From NCBI GenBank assembly GCA_013400115.1, contig VXBP01002785.1:522863-586862 (forward strand): a stretch of DNA of 64,000 nucleotides, read 5' to 3'. Every line of letters starts with the position of its first letter. The stretch's first letter is position 1. Below the pieces are notes generated by a model. The model saw only the letters and a program-made list of their open reading frames with translations. It had not been told where the DNA came from and searched no databases. Shown here one piece after another: positions 1 through 10,615 of this stretch. Origin of the DNA: Rhinopomastus cyanomelas. Taxonomy: Eukaryota; Chordata; Aves; Bucerotiformes; Rhinopomastidae. The translations under genes were made by a program, and so were the position numbers.

Positions 1-355
1 TTTTAAAGAAGCAATGAGATTATTTTATAATGATTTTATTTTCCACTTCATTTTACATCTTATTTTAGATATAATTTTAGAATTTATTTTACATTCTATA
101 TATTATATATTAGATTTGATATGTTGTACATTTTAATCTTTATTTTATTTTACATTTTTCATGTCATGTTTTAGGTGTTTAAATTCTATTTTTTTACTCT
201 TATTTTAATTTATTTTAGTTTTATTTATTTTATTTGACTTCATTTTATTTTAATGTTTTATTCTATTTATTTGTTTACATCTTACACTGCTTTATTTGTT
301 CTTATCTTTATTTTATTTTATTTTATTGTGTTTTATCTTAATAGAATGAAGTGAT
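1..355. repeat. T-rich / AT-rich low-complexity sequence
   Basis: The + strand is dominated by TTTTATTTTA- and TTTACATT-like words with few G or C. There is no clear fixed period. It resembles decayed simple sequence rather than a transposon, and I see no gene signal. Confidence 0.85.
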
Positions 356-360
356 TTGTC

Positions 361-1000
361 GCTGTGGCAGGTGTGAATGAGGGAAGTGGAAGCAGCTGCC
401 ACAGATCAGCCCTTCCCACCTCCTGGCCATCAAGTCAAGGTTCCAGGGCAGGGTGGTGGGTGTTGCTGTCTGTTGTTGGGGGGGTCTGAGGGAGACTCTG
501 AGCCTGCTGCTGGAGAAGAGCAGGAGCTGCTGGAGAAGATCTACTACAGATTCACTGTGAAGTTCAAGGTGTGCTTTGGGGGTTTTTTTATTACTTCAGC
601 TCTTTGGGGTGAGGGCAGTGGGATGGGGAGGATCTCTCTGCTCTCAGCTCTCCCCCCCTGCCTCAGGGGAGTTTTGTAGTGCCTGGTCCTGGCTGGCTGG
701 GCAGAAGGGAACCAGGGTAGGAGCTGGCTAGCTGAGGACCCTTGAGCTGTGGCCTGAGGAGCTGTTGGTGCTGCCTGGCTGCAGTGAATCCCCCTCCTGG
801 AAGCTCTGACCATTCAATGTGCAGCTTCTGAGAGCTGGGAGGGCTTGGCTGGAGCAGCCAGCACTGGAGCTGGAGGCAGTAGGTAATGGGATGGTAAAAG
901 TGATGTCACTCCTGAGAAATAGTCCCTGCAGAGGGTGAATCTGCAGCACAGAGCGTAAAAGCTGCTGGAACCCCTGTGGTTGCTGCTCTTCAGGTGGCCC
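361..1000. other. No feature recognised
   Basis: This is mixed-composition single-copy DNA between the AT-rich tract and the first CR1. Short open frames on both strands match nothing I know, and no splice-bounded exon stands out. Confidence 0.5.
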
Positions 1001-1004
1001 TTTG

Positions 1005-1680
1005 GGTAACCCAGTAGCCCCAGGTACCAGTACAGGTTGGGGACTGACCTGTTGCAGAGCAGCACAGGAGAAAGTGACCTGAGGGTCCTAGTGGCCAGCA
1101 GGATGGCCAGGAGCCAGCAATGAGCCATGGTGGCCAAGAAGACCAAGAGCATCCTGGGGTGGATCAGAAGAGGAGTGGTGAGTAGATGGAGAGAGGTTCT
1201 CCCGCACCTCTACTCCACCCTGGTGAGACCACAGCTGGAATATTGTGCCCAGTTCTGGGCCCCTCAGTTCCAGAAGGACACAGAGCTGCTGCAGAGAGTC
1301 CAGCGCAGAGCAACGAGGATGATGGAGTGGAACATTTCCCTGCTGAGGAAAGGTTGAGGGAGCTGGGTCTCTTGAGCTTGGAAAAAAGGACCCTGAGGGG
1401 TGACCCCATGAATGTTGATAAATATGGAAAGGGCAGGTGTCAGGAGGATGAAGCATCCAGTGATAGGACAAGGGGCAGTGGGTGTGAGCTGGATCAGAGG
1501 AGGTTCCCCATCAATCTGAGAAGGAACTTCTTCCCACTGAGGGTGCCAGAGCCCTGGAAGGGGCTGCCCAGTGGGGTTGTGGAGTCTCCTTCTCTGGAGA
1601 TGTTCAAAACCCTCCTGGCCATGTTCCTGTGTGACTGGATCTAGGGGATCCTGCTGTGTTGGGGTGATTGGACTGGCTTT
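1005..1680 (+). mobile_element. CR1 LINE fragment, group A, 5'-truncated
   Basis: The sequence reads from the late reverse-transcriptase region of ORF2 to the 3' end. The first frame (1127-1335) gives VAKKTKSILGWIRRGVVSRWREVL and QLEYCAQFWAPQFQKDTELL, the typical CR1 ORF2 C-terminal block. A frameshift near 1335 moves the remainder (RLRELGLLSLEKRTLRGDPMN to the FLCDWI stop at 1644) into another frame. The 3' end fades at GATTGGACTGGCTTTG. This is a dead copy. Confidence 0.93.
1127..1644 (+). pseudogene. Broken CR1 ORF2 C-terminus (reverse transcriptase tail)
   Basis: This is the protein-coding remnant inside the CR1 at 1005-1680. The reading frame shifts once, near 1335. Only the C-terminal ~170 residues remain; the endonuclease and the catalytic reverse-transcriptase core are absent. 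No activity is expected. Confidence 0.88.
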
Positions 1681-1689
1681 GCCAACACC

Positions 1690-2500
1690 TGTGGTCCTAT
1701 CCTGCACCCCTGCAAACACCAAGGCAGCCTTGGCAGGGGAAAAAGCAGCTCTCTGTGCATCTCAGCAAGAAAAAGAAGGGGTTGGGGGGTGTTCTCTGCT
1801 TTGTGATTGTGCTTTATAGAGGTGGACAAGCACGGCGCAGAAAGCCAGAGGTCTGTGATGCCCAGGTTTGCATTGTCTCACAGCAGTCCTTCTCCACCAG
1901 CTCCCCGTGGTCGCAGCTCCACCAGCTCCCGCTACTTTTTCTAGGGCTTGGGGTGGATTTGGTGGAAAGTGAACTTTTCCTGAGGAGGTTGAGATAATTT
2001 GAAGATAATTTCTAATCAATCTCTGGTGCTTCAGCTTTGTCCCCTGGTGAGTGAGCAGCTCTGAGCTCAGCCCTGCTCCGGGGCTGCTCATGGTGAGCCT
2101 GAAGCTCCCCTCAGTGGCATCTCAGCAGATACGAGGAGACAACTGACATCAAGATGAATTTTCCCAACTCCAAGCTCAGTGCGGGGTTCCTCGGGCACTT
2201 CTGAAGGCCCCTGTTCAAATCTTTCCCAGTTCTAAGGTTTTGTTTGACTTATTTCACTGTTTCTGTGTGAATTTATCACTCCCTGATGGCTCCAGGGACT
2301 GTGTAGCTGCGGTGTGTCGCTGGTCACCTTCATTTTGACTCCCTCCTACAGTGTGTAGAGACAGTTTCTGTTTTGATGGGGTTTCATAGGGATTTCAGGA
2401 CCTTGCTGGAGCTGGGCTGCTGTGGAGCTTCCCAGAGGTTGGGGGAGATGACCCCTGCTGCTGAGCAGCTTCAGCTCTGTGTGCTGGGGAGATTTCCATG
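1690..2500. other. No feature recognised
   Basis: Single-copy DNA between CR1 fragments. Short open frames on both strands are unsupported. Confidence 0.5.
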
Positions 2501-2503
2501 GTG

Positions 2504-2645
2504 TCAGACGAATGGTTTGGGTTGGGAAAGACCTTTAGAGTCACCAAATCCAACCCTGAACCCAGCTGCCCCAAGACCACTGCTGAACCTTGTCCTTGAG
2601 CTGCAGAAACAGCCAGGGATGGCGATTCAACCCCTTCCTGGCAGG
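2504..2645 (-). mobile_element. CR1 3'-end fragment, old
   Basis: The complement of a CR1 3' end: GAATGGTTTGGGTTGGGAAAG, then a diverged 'fact-sheet' of CR1 words (CAGGGATGGCGATTCAACCC, CTTCCTGGCAGGG). It is heavily diverged, with internal deletions. Confidence 0.7.
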
Positions 2646-2699
2646 GTGTGTGTGGCTCTGAGGGGGACACCCTGGAGCTCTGCCTCTTAGAGGGTGGTG

Positions 2700-3105
2700 G
2701 GTTTAAATCCTGGATTCACCCTGAGGCTGTCCCTGTTCCTTGAGGAGCTGTTTCCAAGGAAACCCCAGAAATCCGGGGCAGTAAGCAATTAAGAGTGTTA
2801 ATTACCTCGGGGTGCTGCCGGGAGACACAAAGCAATCTTGCTGAGGTCTGGGAAGCACCCTGGGGTGCAATGTGGGGGGAGATATGGAGAAATAAACCAT
2901 GTAACATGTGGATAAGGGAAACATAGTGACCCAAATCCCATATAGGGTTGTTAACTGGGCTGGTGGTGCCCTGAGAGAGCACCAGAGCCTTCAACAAGAG
3001 TTTGGGTAAACAAGGTGCTATGGGCTTGCTGAACCCCAAATATCCCCTGGCACACACAGCCCCTCACCAGAGGGAGCTGCAGAGGGCTTTATGAGAGATG
3101 AACAT
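2700..3105. other. No feature recognised
   Basis: Single-copy DNA with no repeat or exon signature visible. Confidence 0.45.
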
Positions 3106-3111
3106 GATGAT

Positions 3112-3205
3112 CATGCAAGTGTTTAGGTTGGAAAAGACCTTTAAGCTTGTGAAGTCCAACAGGTCTCCCAGCACCAACAGGTGCTCCCTCTCCATGGGGC
3201 AGGAA
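3112..3205 (-). mobile_element. CR1 3'-end fragment
   Basis: Antisense CR1 3' terminus: GTTTAGGTTGGAAAAGACCTTTAAG, then GTCCAACAGGTCTCCCAGCACC. Only ~90 bases remain. Confidence 0.75.
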
Positions 3206-3233
3206 AAATGGTGTTGGGTGGCTCTAGCACCAC

Positions 3234-3277
3234 ATAGAATCATTAGGGATTGGAAGTGACCTCAAGAGATCATCTAG
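3234..3277 (-). mobile_element. Very short CR1 3' terminus, group A
   Basis: ATAGAATCATTAGGGATTGG to GATCATCTAG is the complement of a group A 3' end. It abuts a sense CR1 directly at 3278, so two independent, oppositely oriented insertions or a rearrangement meet here. Confidence 0.75.
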
Positions 3278-3592
3278 GGTGGGTGTCAGGAGGATGGAGC
3301 CAGGCTCTTCTCAATGTCACCTAGTGATGGGATGAGGGGTGATGGGTGTGAGCTGGAGCATAGGAGGTTCAACATAAATATCAGAAGGAACTTCTTCCCA
3401 GTGACGGTGCCAGGGCCCTGGAACAGGCTGCCCAAGGAGGTTGTGGAGTCTCCTTCTCTGGAGACGTTTAAAACCTGCCTGGATGTGTTCCTGTGTGACT
3501 TGGTCTACGTGGTCCTGCTGTGTCAGGGGGATTGGACTAGATGATCTTTCAAGGTCCCTTCCACACCCTAATGATTCTATGATTCTGTTGGG
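3278..3592 (+). mobile_element. CR1 fragment, group A, 5'-truncated
   Basis: Starts at GGTGGGTGTCAGGAGGATGG and runs to GATTCTATGATTCTG at the 3' end, including the terminal octamer-type repeat. The frame 3314-3520 encodes the CR1 C-terminus (ELEHRRFNINIRRNFFPVTV ... VVESPSLETFKTCL ... FLCDLV). It ends with CR1's typical non-poly(A) tail. Confidence 0.93.
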
Positions 3593-4112
3593 TTTTCTGG
3601 CCATACAGGGGCCATCTTACAGGTGCAAATATCCTGGTGGCTTTATACCACACACTGGGGTGAACAGGGCTTGGTCTCCCCATCAGCCATGGACTGAAGG
3701 GCTGGTGTTAGAGGTGAACCTGGAAAACTCCAACTTTCCATGCCTGCCCTGCCCTGTATGTGGGAGCATCTGTGTTTCTGATGATGAAGAGGTGGGGATG
3801 GCTGTGGCAGCTGCCTTCTGTTCCACAGTCTCTGCCTGGCGCCGCTAATGAGCTGCTCAGCCCTGGGGGAACCAGCTTTGCTAGGTGAGAAAAGTTATTT
3901 ATTCTCCCCTCCTGCCTTGTTCACAGCTTCTCCTGGAAAGAAAATTGCCAGTCACACTTGATTGCACTAAATTATGGGTGGCAGATTGGCACAGGGAGCT
4001 CTCCTACAGGGGTTTGAGGATGCAAAGCCCCTTCCAGCATGACCCAGCAAAGCAACGCTGGATCTTGGGGTAACCAGCAATGGGGGGATCATTCCTGCAG
4101 TGGATGGGGGCT
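3593..4112. other. No feature recognised
   Basis: Single-copy DNA up to a CR1 3' end. Open frames here (for example 3441-3848) have no recognisable product. Confidence 0.45.
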
Positions 4113-4117
4113 CTCAC

Positions 4118-4172
4118 TGGATGTTAGGGATTAGGGACCTCGAACGATCATCCAGTCCAATCCCCCCAACAC
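4118..4172 (-). mobile_element. CR1 3' terminus, group A (first of three in a row)
   Basis: GTTAGGGATTAGGGACCTCGAACGATCATCCAGTCCAATCCCC is an antisense group A 3' end. The CR1 body stops after ~55 bases and a non-CR1 unit follows. Confidence 0.8.
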
Positions 4173-4470
4173 AGGAGGAACAACGGAGGTTAGAGGTTAT
4201 CGTGCCAAGAGATGTGGCCAAGGTTTTTCTTTCACAAGTAATAAACTCTGGGAGAATGTGAGAGATGAGCTAAGGGAGAACACAAAGCTACGAGAACTTT
4301 AATTATCTCAGAAGCAGGCACCTTCCAAGAGAAATAAGGGATGGCCTTAGCCACTGGGGTATTAAGACGTTTTGTAGAGTAAAGACTTCCTGAAAAGCTC
4401 AAGTATTTATCTCTACAGTTCTTTGTGATGGAAAAAACCTGGAGAAATCTCTTCTGGTGCAACTGAAGTA
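4173..4470 (-). repeat. Non-CR1 unit T1, copy 1
   Basis: A ~298-base unit from AGGAGGAACAACGGAGG to CAGTTGCACC-complement. It recurs at 4514-4811 (same strand) and 18946-19254 (opposite strand). In the sense orientation each copy lies directly 3' of a CR1 group A end. Apparent ORFs of ~80 codons are shared only because the DNA is duplicated; no protein is inferred. Confidence 0.85.
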
Positions 4471-4477
4471 GAATCAC

Positions 4478-4513
4478 AGAACATTAGNTCATCCAGTCCA
4501 ATCCCCCCAACAC
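4478..4513 (-). mobile_element. CR1 3' terminus, group A (second in a row)
   Basis: GAATCACAGAACATTAG, then N at 4488, then TCATCCAGTCCAATCCCCCC. This is a short CR1 3' end between the two T1 copies. Confidence 0.75.
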
Positions 4514-4811
4514 AGGAGGAACAACGGAGGTTAGAGGTTATCGTGCCAAGAGATGTGGCCAAGGCTTTTCTTTCACAAGTAATAAACTCTGGGAGAATGT
4601 GAGAGATGAGCTAAGGGAGAACACAAAGCTACGAGAACTTTAATTATCTCAGAAGCAGGCACCTTCCAAGAGAAATAAGGGATGGCCTTAGCCACTGGGG
4701 TATTAAGACGTTTTGTAGAGTAAAGACTTCCTGAAAAGCTCAAGTATTTATCTCTACAGTTCTTTGTGATGCAAAAAACCTGGAGAAGTCTCTCTTGGTG
4801 CAGCTGAGGTA
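4514..4811 (-). repeat. Non-CR1 unit T1, copy 2
   Basis: Second T1 copy, a few substitutions away from copy 1 (for example GCAAAAAACC versus GGAAAAAACC near 4772). It is followed on the right by a complete CR1 3' end and body, so the 'CR1 then T1' order is clear on the minus strand. Confidence 0.85.
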
Positions 4812-5378
4812 GAATCACAGAACATTAGGGACTGGAGGGGAACTCGAAAGATCATCCAGTCCAATCTCCCCACACAACAGGATCCCCTAGATCCAGTCAC
4901 ACAGGAACATGGCCAGGTATATTTGAAATATCTCCAGAGAAGGAGACTCCACAGCCCACCTTGGGCAGCCCCTTCCAGTGCTTTGGCACCTTCACCATGA
5001 AGAAGTTCCTTCTCAGGTTGATGTGGAACCTCCTCTGTTCCAGCTCACACCCTCTGCCCCTTGTCCTATCATTGGATGCCCCTGAGCAGAGCCTGGCTCC
5101 ATCCTCCTGACACCCCCCCCTTTCCATATTGATCAACATTCATGGGGTCACCCCTCAGGCTCCTTCTTTCCTACCTCAAGAGACCCAGCTCCCTCAGACT
5201 TTCCTCAGCAGGAAGATGCTCCACTCCCTTCATCATCTCTGTGGCTCTGTACTGGGCTCACTCCAGCATCTCTGTGTCCTTCTGGAACTGAGTGGCCCAG
5301 AACTGGACACAACATTCCAGATGTGGTCTCACCAGGGCCAAGCAGAGGGGGAAGAGAACCTCTCTCGAGGTCCCATTG
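4812..5378 (-). mobile_element. CR1 fragment, group A, 5'-truncated
   Basis: Antisense copy from AGAATCACAGAACATTAGGG at the 3' end to the late reverse-transcriptase block near 5370. Minus-strand frames give SNDRTRGRGCELEQRRFHIN and NLRRNFFMVKVPKHWKGLPK. The frame is broken near the end. It lies immediately upstream (in sense) of the T1 tandem pair. Confidence 0.93.
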
Positions 5379-5379
5379 G

Positions 5380-6680
5380 ATGGGAGCTCCCACATTGGAT
5401 GAGATGTTCATTTTTTGGGGGGTTGAATCTGTGCAGCTTTTATTTGTAGAAAGCACCTAGAGCTTTTTCTTAGCTGGAAATAAGGCTTGAAATTCTTGGC
5501 TGACCCATGTGATGAGGTATGAGGTGACAAGTGGTTAACCCCAGGAGATGGCATTGTCTCCTCTCAGTGGATGGCAGTCACAGGCAGGTTGCCTCCTCCA
5601 TGCCGCAGCCGGGGCCGTGGCTCTGTGCAGAGGCCCCAGACCTCAGCATCTCTCAGGAATTCACAGCTCACCTGATGAGACACTCAAGGTTGTCCACCGA
5701 GAGCTGCAAGGAAAATGAGGACTGTGAATAGGAAACGTGGATGCAGGTGGTCCCCCAAGGACTTGGGCTGCGTGTGGTGGGACTGAAGAGAGAAGTCATT
5801 GGCTGGGTGACCTTTAGGGGTGACCTGGCAGTTTAAGAGTGACCTGGCAAAAGTCCAAAGGTTGGACTTTTGACCATCTTCAAGTTCTCTTCCAACCAAA
5901 GATATTCTGAGCAATCTGGTCTGGTGAGTGATGGCCCTGCGTGTTGTTTGGGGGTTGGACTCAATGACCTTTGGACACATTATAGGATTCTACCATCCTC
6001 TGTTTAGGAAGGCTGGTGCTTGGTGAGATGGGGATGGAGAAGTGTGTGGGTGATGTGGAACCTGATGGCATCAGTACTGCTGGTTCTCAGCCCCCTGTGT
6101 GTGTGGAGCTGTGTGGCTGATGCACAGCTGAGATGGGCACCTCGGTGCCAAGATTAGGATGCTCTGCTCTTGTCCAGGTGGTTTTGGATGTCTGAGGATG
6201 AAGATCTCAATATTCCTTTCCTGAGTTTGTTTGCTCTCCAGCTCAATAAACTCTTCTGAACCTTCAGCCAAGGTTTTCACCTTGTGGCCTTTACCCAGTG
6301 TCTGTCCTGTGCCCACTGGAGCAGAGTCTGGTCCCATTGCTCTGTGCCTGGTGGCTATGGGAAGGCTACTAGGACAGCCTGGGTTGTTTGCATCCCACTT
6401 TAAACAGTAGTTCCCAATTCTCCTTCAGGAGGGTGGGGTTCTTGGGATGCATCTGGAGAGAGCACCCAGGTACCTTCTCTTGACCCTGACTCTTTTGGAC
6501 CTGCTCTGTTTCTAGCAGAGCTCGCAGCCACATGAAGCTGCAGCTGCTGAGCTCTGCAGTGCTCCTGCCCTCACTGCTTATCTTGGCTCCCTCAAGCTGC
6601 AGCCACCAGTTAATTCAATCAGGATTGATCAAGCAGCCAATGAATAATTAGTCAAACGATTTGTGCTGCTCACCAGTCTC
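5380..6680. other. Mostly unrecognised; faint CR1-like 3' ends at 5859-5995
   Basis: GGGGTTGGACTCAATGACCTTTGG at 5950 resembles a group F CR1 3' end on the + strand, followed by ATTATAGGATTCTACC. The rest shows no exon or repeat that I recognise. Confidence 0.45.
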
Positions 6681-6684
6681 TGCC

Positions 6685-7055
6685 AACAGAGCCAGGGAGC
6701 TGGGAGTGTTCAGCCTGGAGAAGAGGAGACTCGAGGGGGACCTTCTTCCCTTTTAAAACTCCCTGAAGGGAGGTGGTAGTCAAGTAGGGGTCAGGCTCTT
6801 CTCCCAGGCAACCAGCATCAGGACAAGAGGGCAGAGCCTGAAGCTGCCAGGGGAGGGTCAGGCTGGATGTTAGGAAGCCCTTCCTGATGGAAGGGGTGAT
6901 CGGAGCCTGGAGTGGACTTTGCAGGGCAGTGGTAGAGTCCCCATCCCTGGAGGTGTTGAAGGACAGCCTGGCTGCGGTGATGTTAGGTCCTGGTCAAGGC
7001 TGGCTGAGCTCAGAGGGCTTCTCCAGCCTCAGTCATTCTGGGATTCCATGACTCT
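6685..7055 (+). mobile_element. CR1 fragment, group E, 5'-truncated
   Basis: Starts near CAGCCTGGAGAAGAGGAGAC, contains CAGAGCCTGAAGCTGCCAGGGG and CTGGATGTTAGGAAGCCCTTCC, and ends CCTCAGTCATTCTGGGATTCC. Group E copies recur at 22.5, 31.1, 54.3 and 58.7 kb. Confidence 0.9.
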
Positions 7056-7690
7056 GAGCTCAGCTCCTACTCTGAGACCCCTCTGGATCATCTCCGATGG
7101 TTCTGCTGAGAAATAGGGACCCAAAATCAGGAACCAGCAAGTGTAGCCCTCTGGGTATTGCAGCTTTTTTTGGAGAATTTTCCCAGTTGTGATCTTCAAA
7201 GTGATAAAACCCCTATTTTAAATTCACAATTTTACACTTTCAGGATCCCATGAAGGATATCCAGCAGCAGAAAAGATCTTATTCTGGGAAAGGTTTTTAT
7301 TTCTACTTGGTTGAAACAGAGCCAAGCAGAGAGAATAAAACACTATAAAACACTGCCTAGCTCCAGAGCTCTGGGACATCGGATGTTTGTGGGGTATTTT
7401 ATACTAAACAATAGGTTAATTGTCACAAAACCCTACACAGGAGTCCTTGGACCATCAATCTTTTTGGGTGGATGATGCGAAGTTTTCTGTGGTGGTACCA
7501 CATGGGTTAGAGCATCTCTCAGGTTGGCTCTTGCTGTCAATTGGGTAGATATCCCCAGTGTGAACCTAAAACCTGTTCTGTGGGTCTCTTTCCAGTAAAA
7601 CTCAGTTCCTTGAGCTTTGTGGGAGTCACAGTGAGATAAGCAATAGGAACATGGAGTTGCAGCAGAGGGATCTGTCCTCTTGCTGGTTTC
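7056..7690. other. No feature recognised
   Basis: Single-copy DNA. The minus-strand open frame at 7433-7777 matches nothing known and partly overlaps a CR1 end. Confidence 0.45.
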
Positions 7691-8170
7691 TGCTGACTTT
7701 GGTGCTGCTCTAAGGGCATTTCCTGAAGCCCCTAGAATCATAGGATCATCATGGCTGGAAAGGACCTCCAGCATCATCAGGTCCAGCCCTCATCCCAACA
7801 GCTCCCTAACCCCTAGACCATGTCCTCAAGTTCTCTACCTACTTGTTTTTAAAAACCTCCACGAATAGGGACTCCACCACCTCCCTGGGCAGCCTGTTCC
7901 AGCACCCAGCCACTCTCTCAGCAAACAGCTTCTTCCTAAGATCCAATCTAAACCTCCCCTGATGCAACTTGAGGCCAGCTCCCCTCATCATTAGTGATTT
8001 AGGAGAAGAAAGCAGCACCAGCCTGGCTACAACATCCTTTGAGGTAGCTGTAGAGAGCAAGAAGGTCTGCTCTCAGCCTCCTCTTCTCTAGACTCAATAA
8101 CCCCAGTTCCCTCAGCTGCTCTTCAAGGGCCTCTTCAAGGTTTCCAGATGTCTTCTTTCAGAGCTGTCCA
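7691..8170 (-). mobile_element. CR1 fragment, group D, with 34-base 3' extension
   Basis: Antisense CR1 from AGAATCATAGGATCATCATGG (7734) to CAGCTGCTCTTCAAGG near 8165. Minus-strand peptide: GLKLHQGRFRLDLRKKLFAE and GCWNRLPREVVESL. Bases 7697-7733 (GGTGCTGCTCTAAGGGCATTTC...) lie beyond the normal 3' end and recur beside another group D copy at 33232-33266. Confidence 0.9.
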
Positions 8171-9925
8171 CAATTTGTGTTGGGAAAAGGAAAAAAACCC
8201 AATCAAACCATTACAGGAGGTGACTGAGAAGCTTCTTGCTGGGCACTTCTTGAGGAGGTTGAGAGCACTGAGTGCAGGGAGCGACTTACCCTGACATAAA
8301 GAGATTAACTGCGGCCCCAGCTGGAGCAGGACTGTGCCTCTGCTAATTAGCCAGGTTAATCCTCAGCATTTAATTCAACAGTGCTAATTACTGCAGGTCC
8401 TGTGATGTAGCTGCTCTGCTCTCAGTTTGCTCTGCATCTGGTGACGCTCTGAGTGTGTTTGAGGGTTTGCGAGCTGACACCAGTGAAATCCCAGTGGAGA
8501 CTGGTGGGGCTGGGAAGGGGGGGCTGTGTGGAGGCTGCTCAGGCTCCACACCGAGCTGGGCTTGGTGTCACCAGCTGCCAGGGAAAGTCACTTGGAAAGG
8601 GAAGAGAAGGGAAAGGGGAGGAACTTTCCCAGGGATCCTCAATGTCATCCCGTTCTGCTTGGCTGTGGGTTGGCAGCAGCTTCACCCTGCACAGGGGGTG
8701 GAATCTGGAAAATAAGTGCCTCTTATTCTCTGGAGAGAGGTTCCTTTGGGGAACCTACAGTCAGAGGAACAGCAGGTCTTGGGGCTGAAAGACTTAAAAA
8801 TACCCCCCAAAACCCCACTGCCTGCGGCGCTTCCCTCTGGATCAAACGGGTTTTCCACGTGGGGCAGCTCTCAGCAGGGCAGGTGCGGGGTCGTGTGTGT
8901 TGTGCTGCTGTGGATGTGTCGCCCTTTACCTCCAGCCATAGGTTCCCAGGCCATAATCCCATAGCTCCCAGGAAAAGACATGTCCAGGGTTAAAAAGGTT
9001 ACTGAGTGCCTTAGGGTGAGGGAATTTGCTGCCTTTGCTAACCGAGAGCAGCAGCTGGGCCACACAGGGACCACACTCAGCAAGACAAATGCCTAAAGCA
9101 TCTCTCTAAGAAAAAACCTCTGAAGAAGAGGGTTTCCACCATGTGAATTTTCTTTCACTGTGTGTAAATATAAATAGGGCTTTTTAGACAGAATTTGAGC
9201 TCTGGAGGTCCCACAAAGGAACCAGCTCATGGCCCCGAGAAAGGTGCCAAAACGAGGAGGATGCTCCAGAGAGCACTGGGTATGGAGAAATAAATATTGA
9301 ATAGGATCACACACAAATAATCAGATCGAGGGGCTCAGTGCAGGGTCTGCATCACTTCCGTGCTGCTGAAGCTTGAAAAATTAAACTGAGGCAGATTTAA
9401 TGTTTAAACAGCCAGTTTAAAATTTAACCAAGGGCTTTTATCAGCAGTGCAGACAATATCCCCCCCCATCTCCCCAGAAAAAAAAAACAAACCCCAAAGC
9501 AGACTGCACTGGGGGAGGCAGCCCAATTCCCCTGAGCTGTCGGGGATGCTGTGCAGCGGGGGCGAGACGTCAGCCAGTGAGGTTTATCCATTAAAGCGGG
9601 TCATGAGGGGCATTAAGGGTAAAGCCAGGAGGGCTTATGCTCAGCTGGGATCATGCTTGGAGCCTTCCTCGAGAAAAGCTGCTCCTGGGCAACACGTGGG
9701 CCCGCAGAGGGCTTTTAGGATGACTTAGAAGTGAGAGATCTGCCCTGGCACGGAGGGTGTTCTGTTAGCCTTTGGCGTGGCGCTGACCTCCGGGATGGGG
9801 AGAGCTTTGCCTTTGGGTTTGAATGAGTCTTGAAGCTGTGCAAAGAGACCTCTTCCCCCTCAGGTCAGTGGGTGGCAGTTTCAGGACTCTGTTGGAGCTC
9901 AAGGAAGTGAATGCTCTTTGCATAG
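8171..9925. other. Single-copy DNA, no gene recognised
   Basis: There is no CR1. TAATTAGC/TTTAATTC-type homeobox-like words cluster at 8310-8400, so a conserved noncoding element is possible, but this cannot be tested here. Several overlapping frames at 8450-8990 are not supported by splice context. Confidence 0.4.
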
Positions 9926-10200
9926 AAAATATATACATATATATATATCTCTATTCTCTTTCTAGATATTATAATTGATACTCTATTCTCTTTCTAGATA
10001 TTATAATAGATAACCTATTCCATTTCTAGATATTATAATAGATATAATAGATATTCTATTTCTAGATATGATATACAATGATATATCATAATGTATATAT
10101 CTTATATGTCATTGTATATATGATCATATCTCTATATAGTAATATCTATTACTCTATAAATATATAATTAAATAGATAAAAATATAATTTATATTGCTAG
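9926..10200. repeat. AT-rich minisatellite with TCTAGATATTATAAT core
   Basis: ATATATATATAT is followed by 3-4 copies of a ~32-base unit containing CTCTATTCTC TTTCTAGATA TTATAAT (9951-10065), then degenerate TATATCAT/ATGATATA words that are partly self-complementary. Confidence 0.88.
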
Positions 10201-10260
10201 TATCCTGGATATAACTTATATTGATTTTATTCTAATTATACTTAAATGATTAATTTAATA

Positions 10261-10615
10261 ATTAAGAAAGAAAGGCCTAGAGGAAAATAACCATGCTCAC
10301 GAAGCCCAAACTACTACAATGACAAGAACAGAAGAATATAAAGTGCAGTGAGTTAATGTAAATGGAGGGAGGTTTTTAAGAAAGCTAAATAAAATTGCAG
10401 AGTGGAGCCTGGCAACCAGGAATGAGCTGCTCCTGTGTAAAGCAAGACAATGGAATTACATTTAATTTCAGCTATTTCAGTCACTCTGCTTTTCCTGCCT
10501 CCTTTTCTTCACAGCCCCTCCTGCTCTCCCTTCTCCCCATTTTCTTCCCTTGAACGATCCTCAAGTGTTAGATGGATCCTTAGTAATTCTCAGGTGATTC
10601 TTCCTACACAGTTTT
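10261..10615. other. No feature recognised
   Basis: Single-copy AT-rich to mixed DNA between the minisatellite and a CR1. Confidence 0.4.

Larger units (their letters stand above)
4148..4829. repeat. Tandem duplication, 2 x 341 bp, with one N at the join
   Basis: Bases 4148-4487 and 4489-4829 are nearly identical at an offset of 341. Each contains ~45 bases of CR1 3' end plus a ~300-base non-CR1 unit. The only undetermined base nearby, N at 4488, sits exactly at the join. This suggests either a real recent duplication or an assembly overlap that was not merged. Confidence 0.9.

Noticed and set aside
4232..4818. Conserved ~80-codon frames MILLQLHQKRFLQVFSITKN at three sites
   Set aside because: The conservation is explained by recent DNA duplication of unit T1; changes do not favour silent positions as far as I can see.
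8453..8993. Cluster of overlapping plus-strand frames of 86-155 codons
   Set aside because: Three frames are open at once because of base composition; no start context, splice sites or homology.
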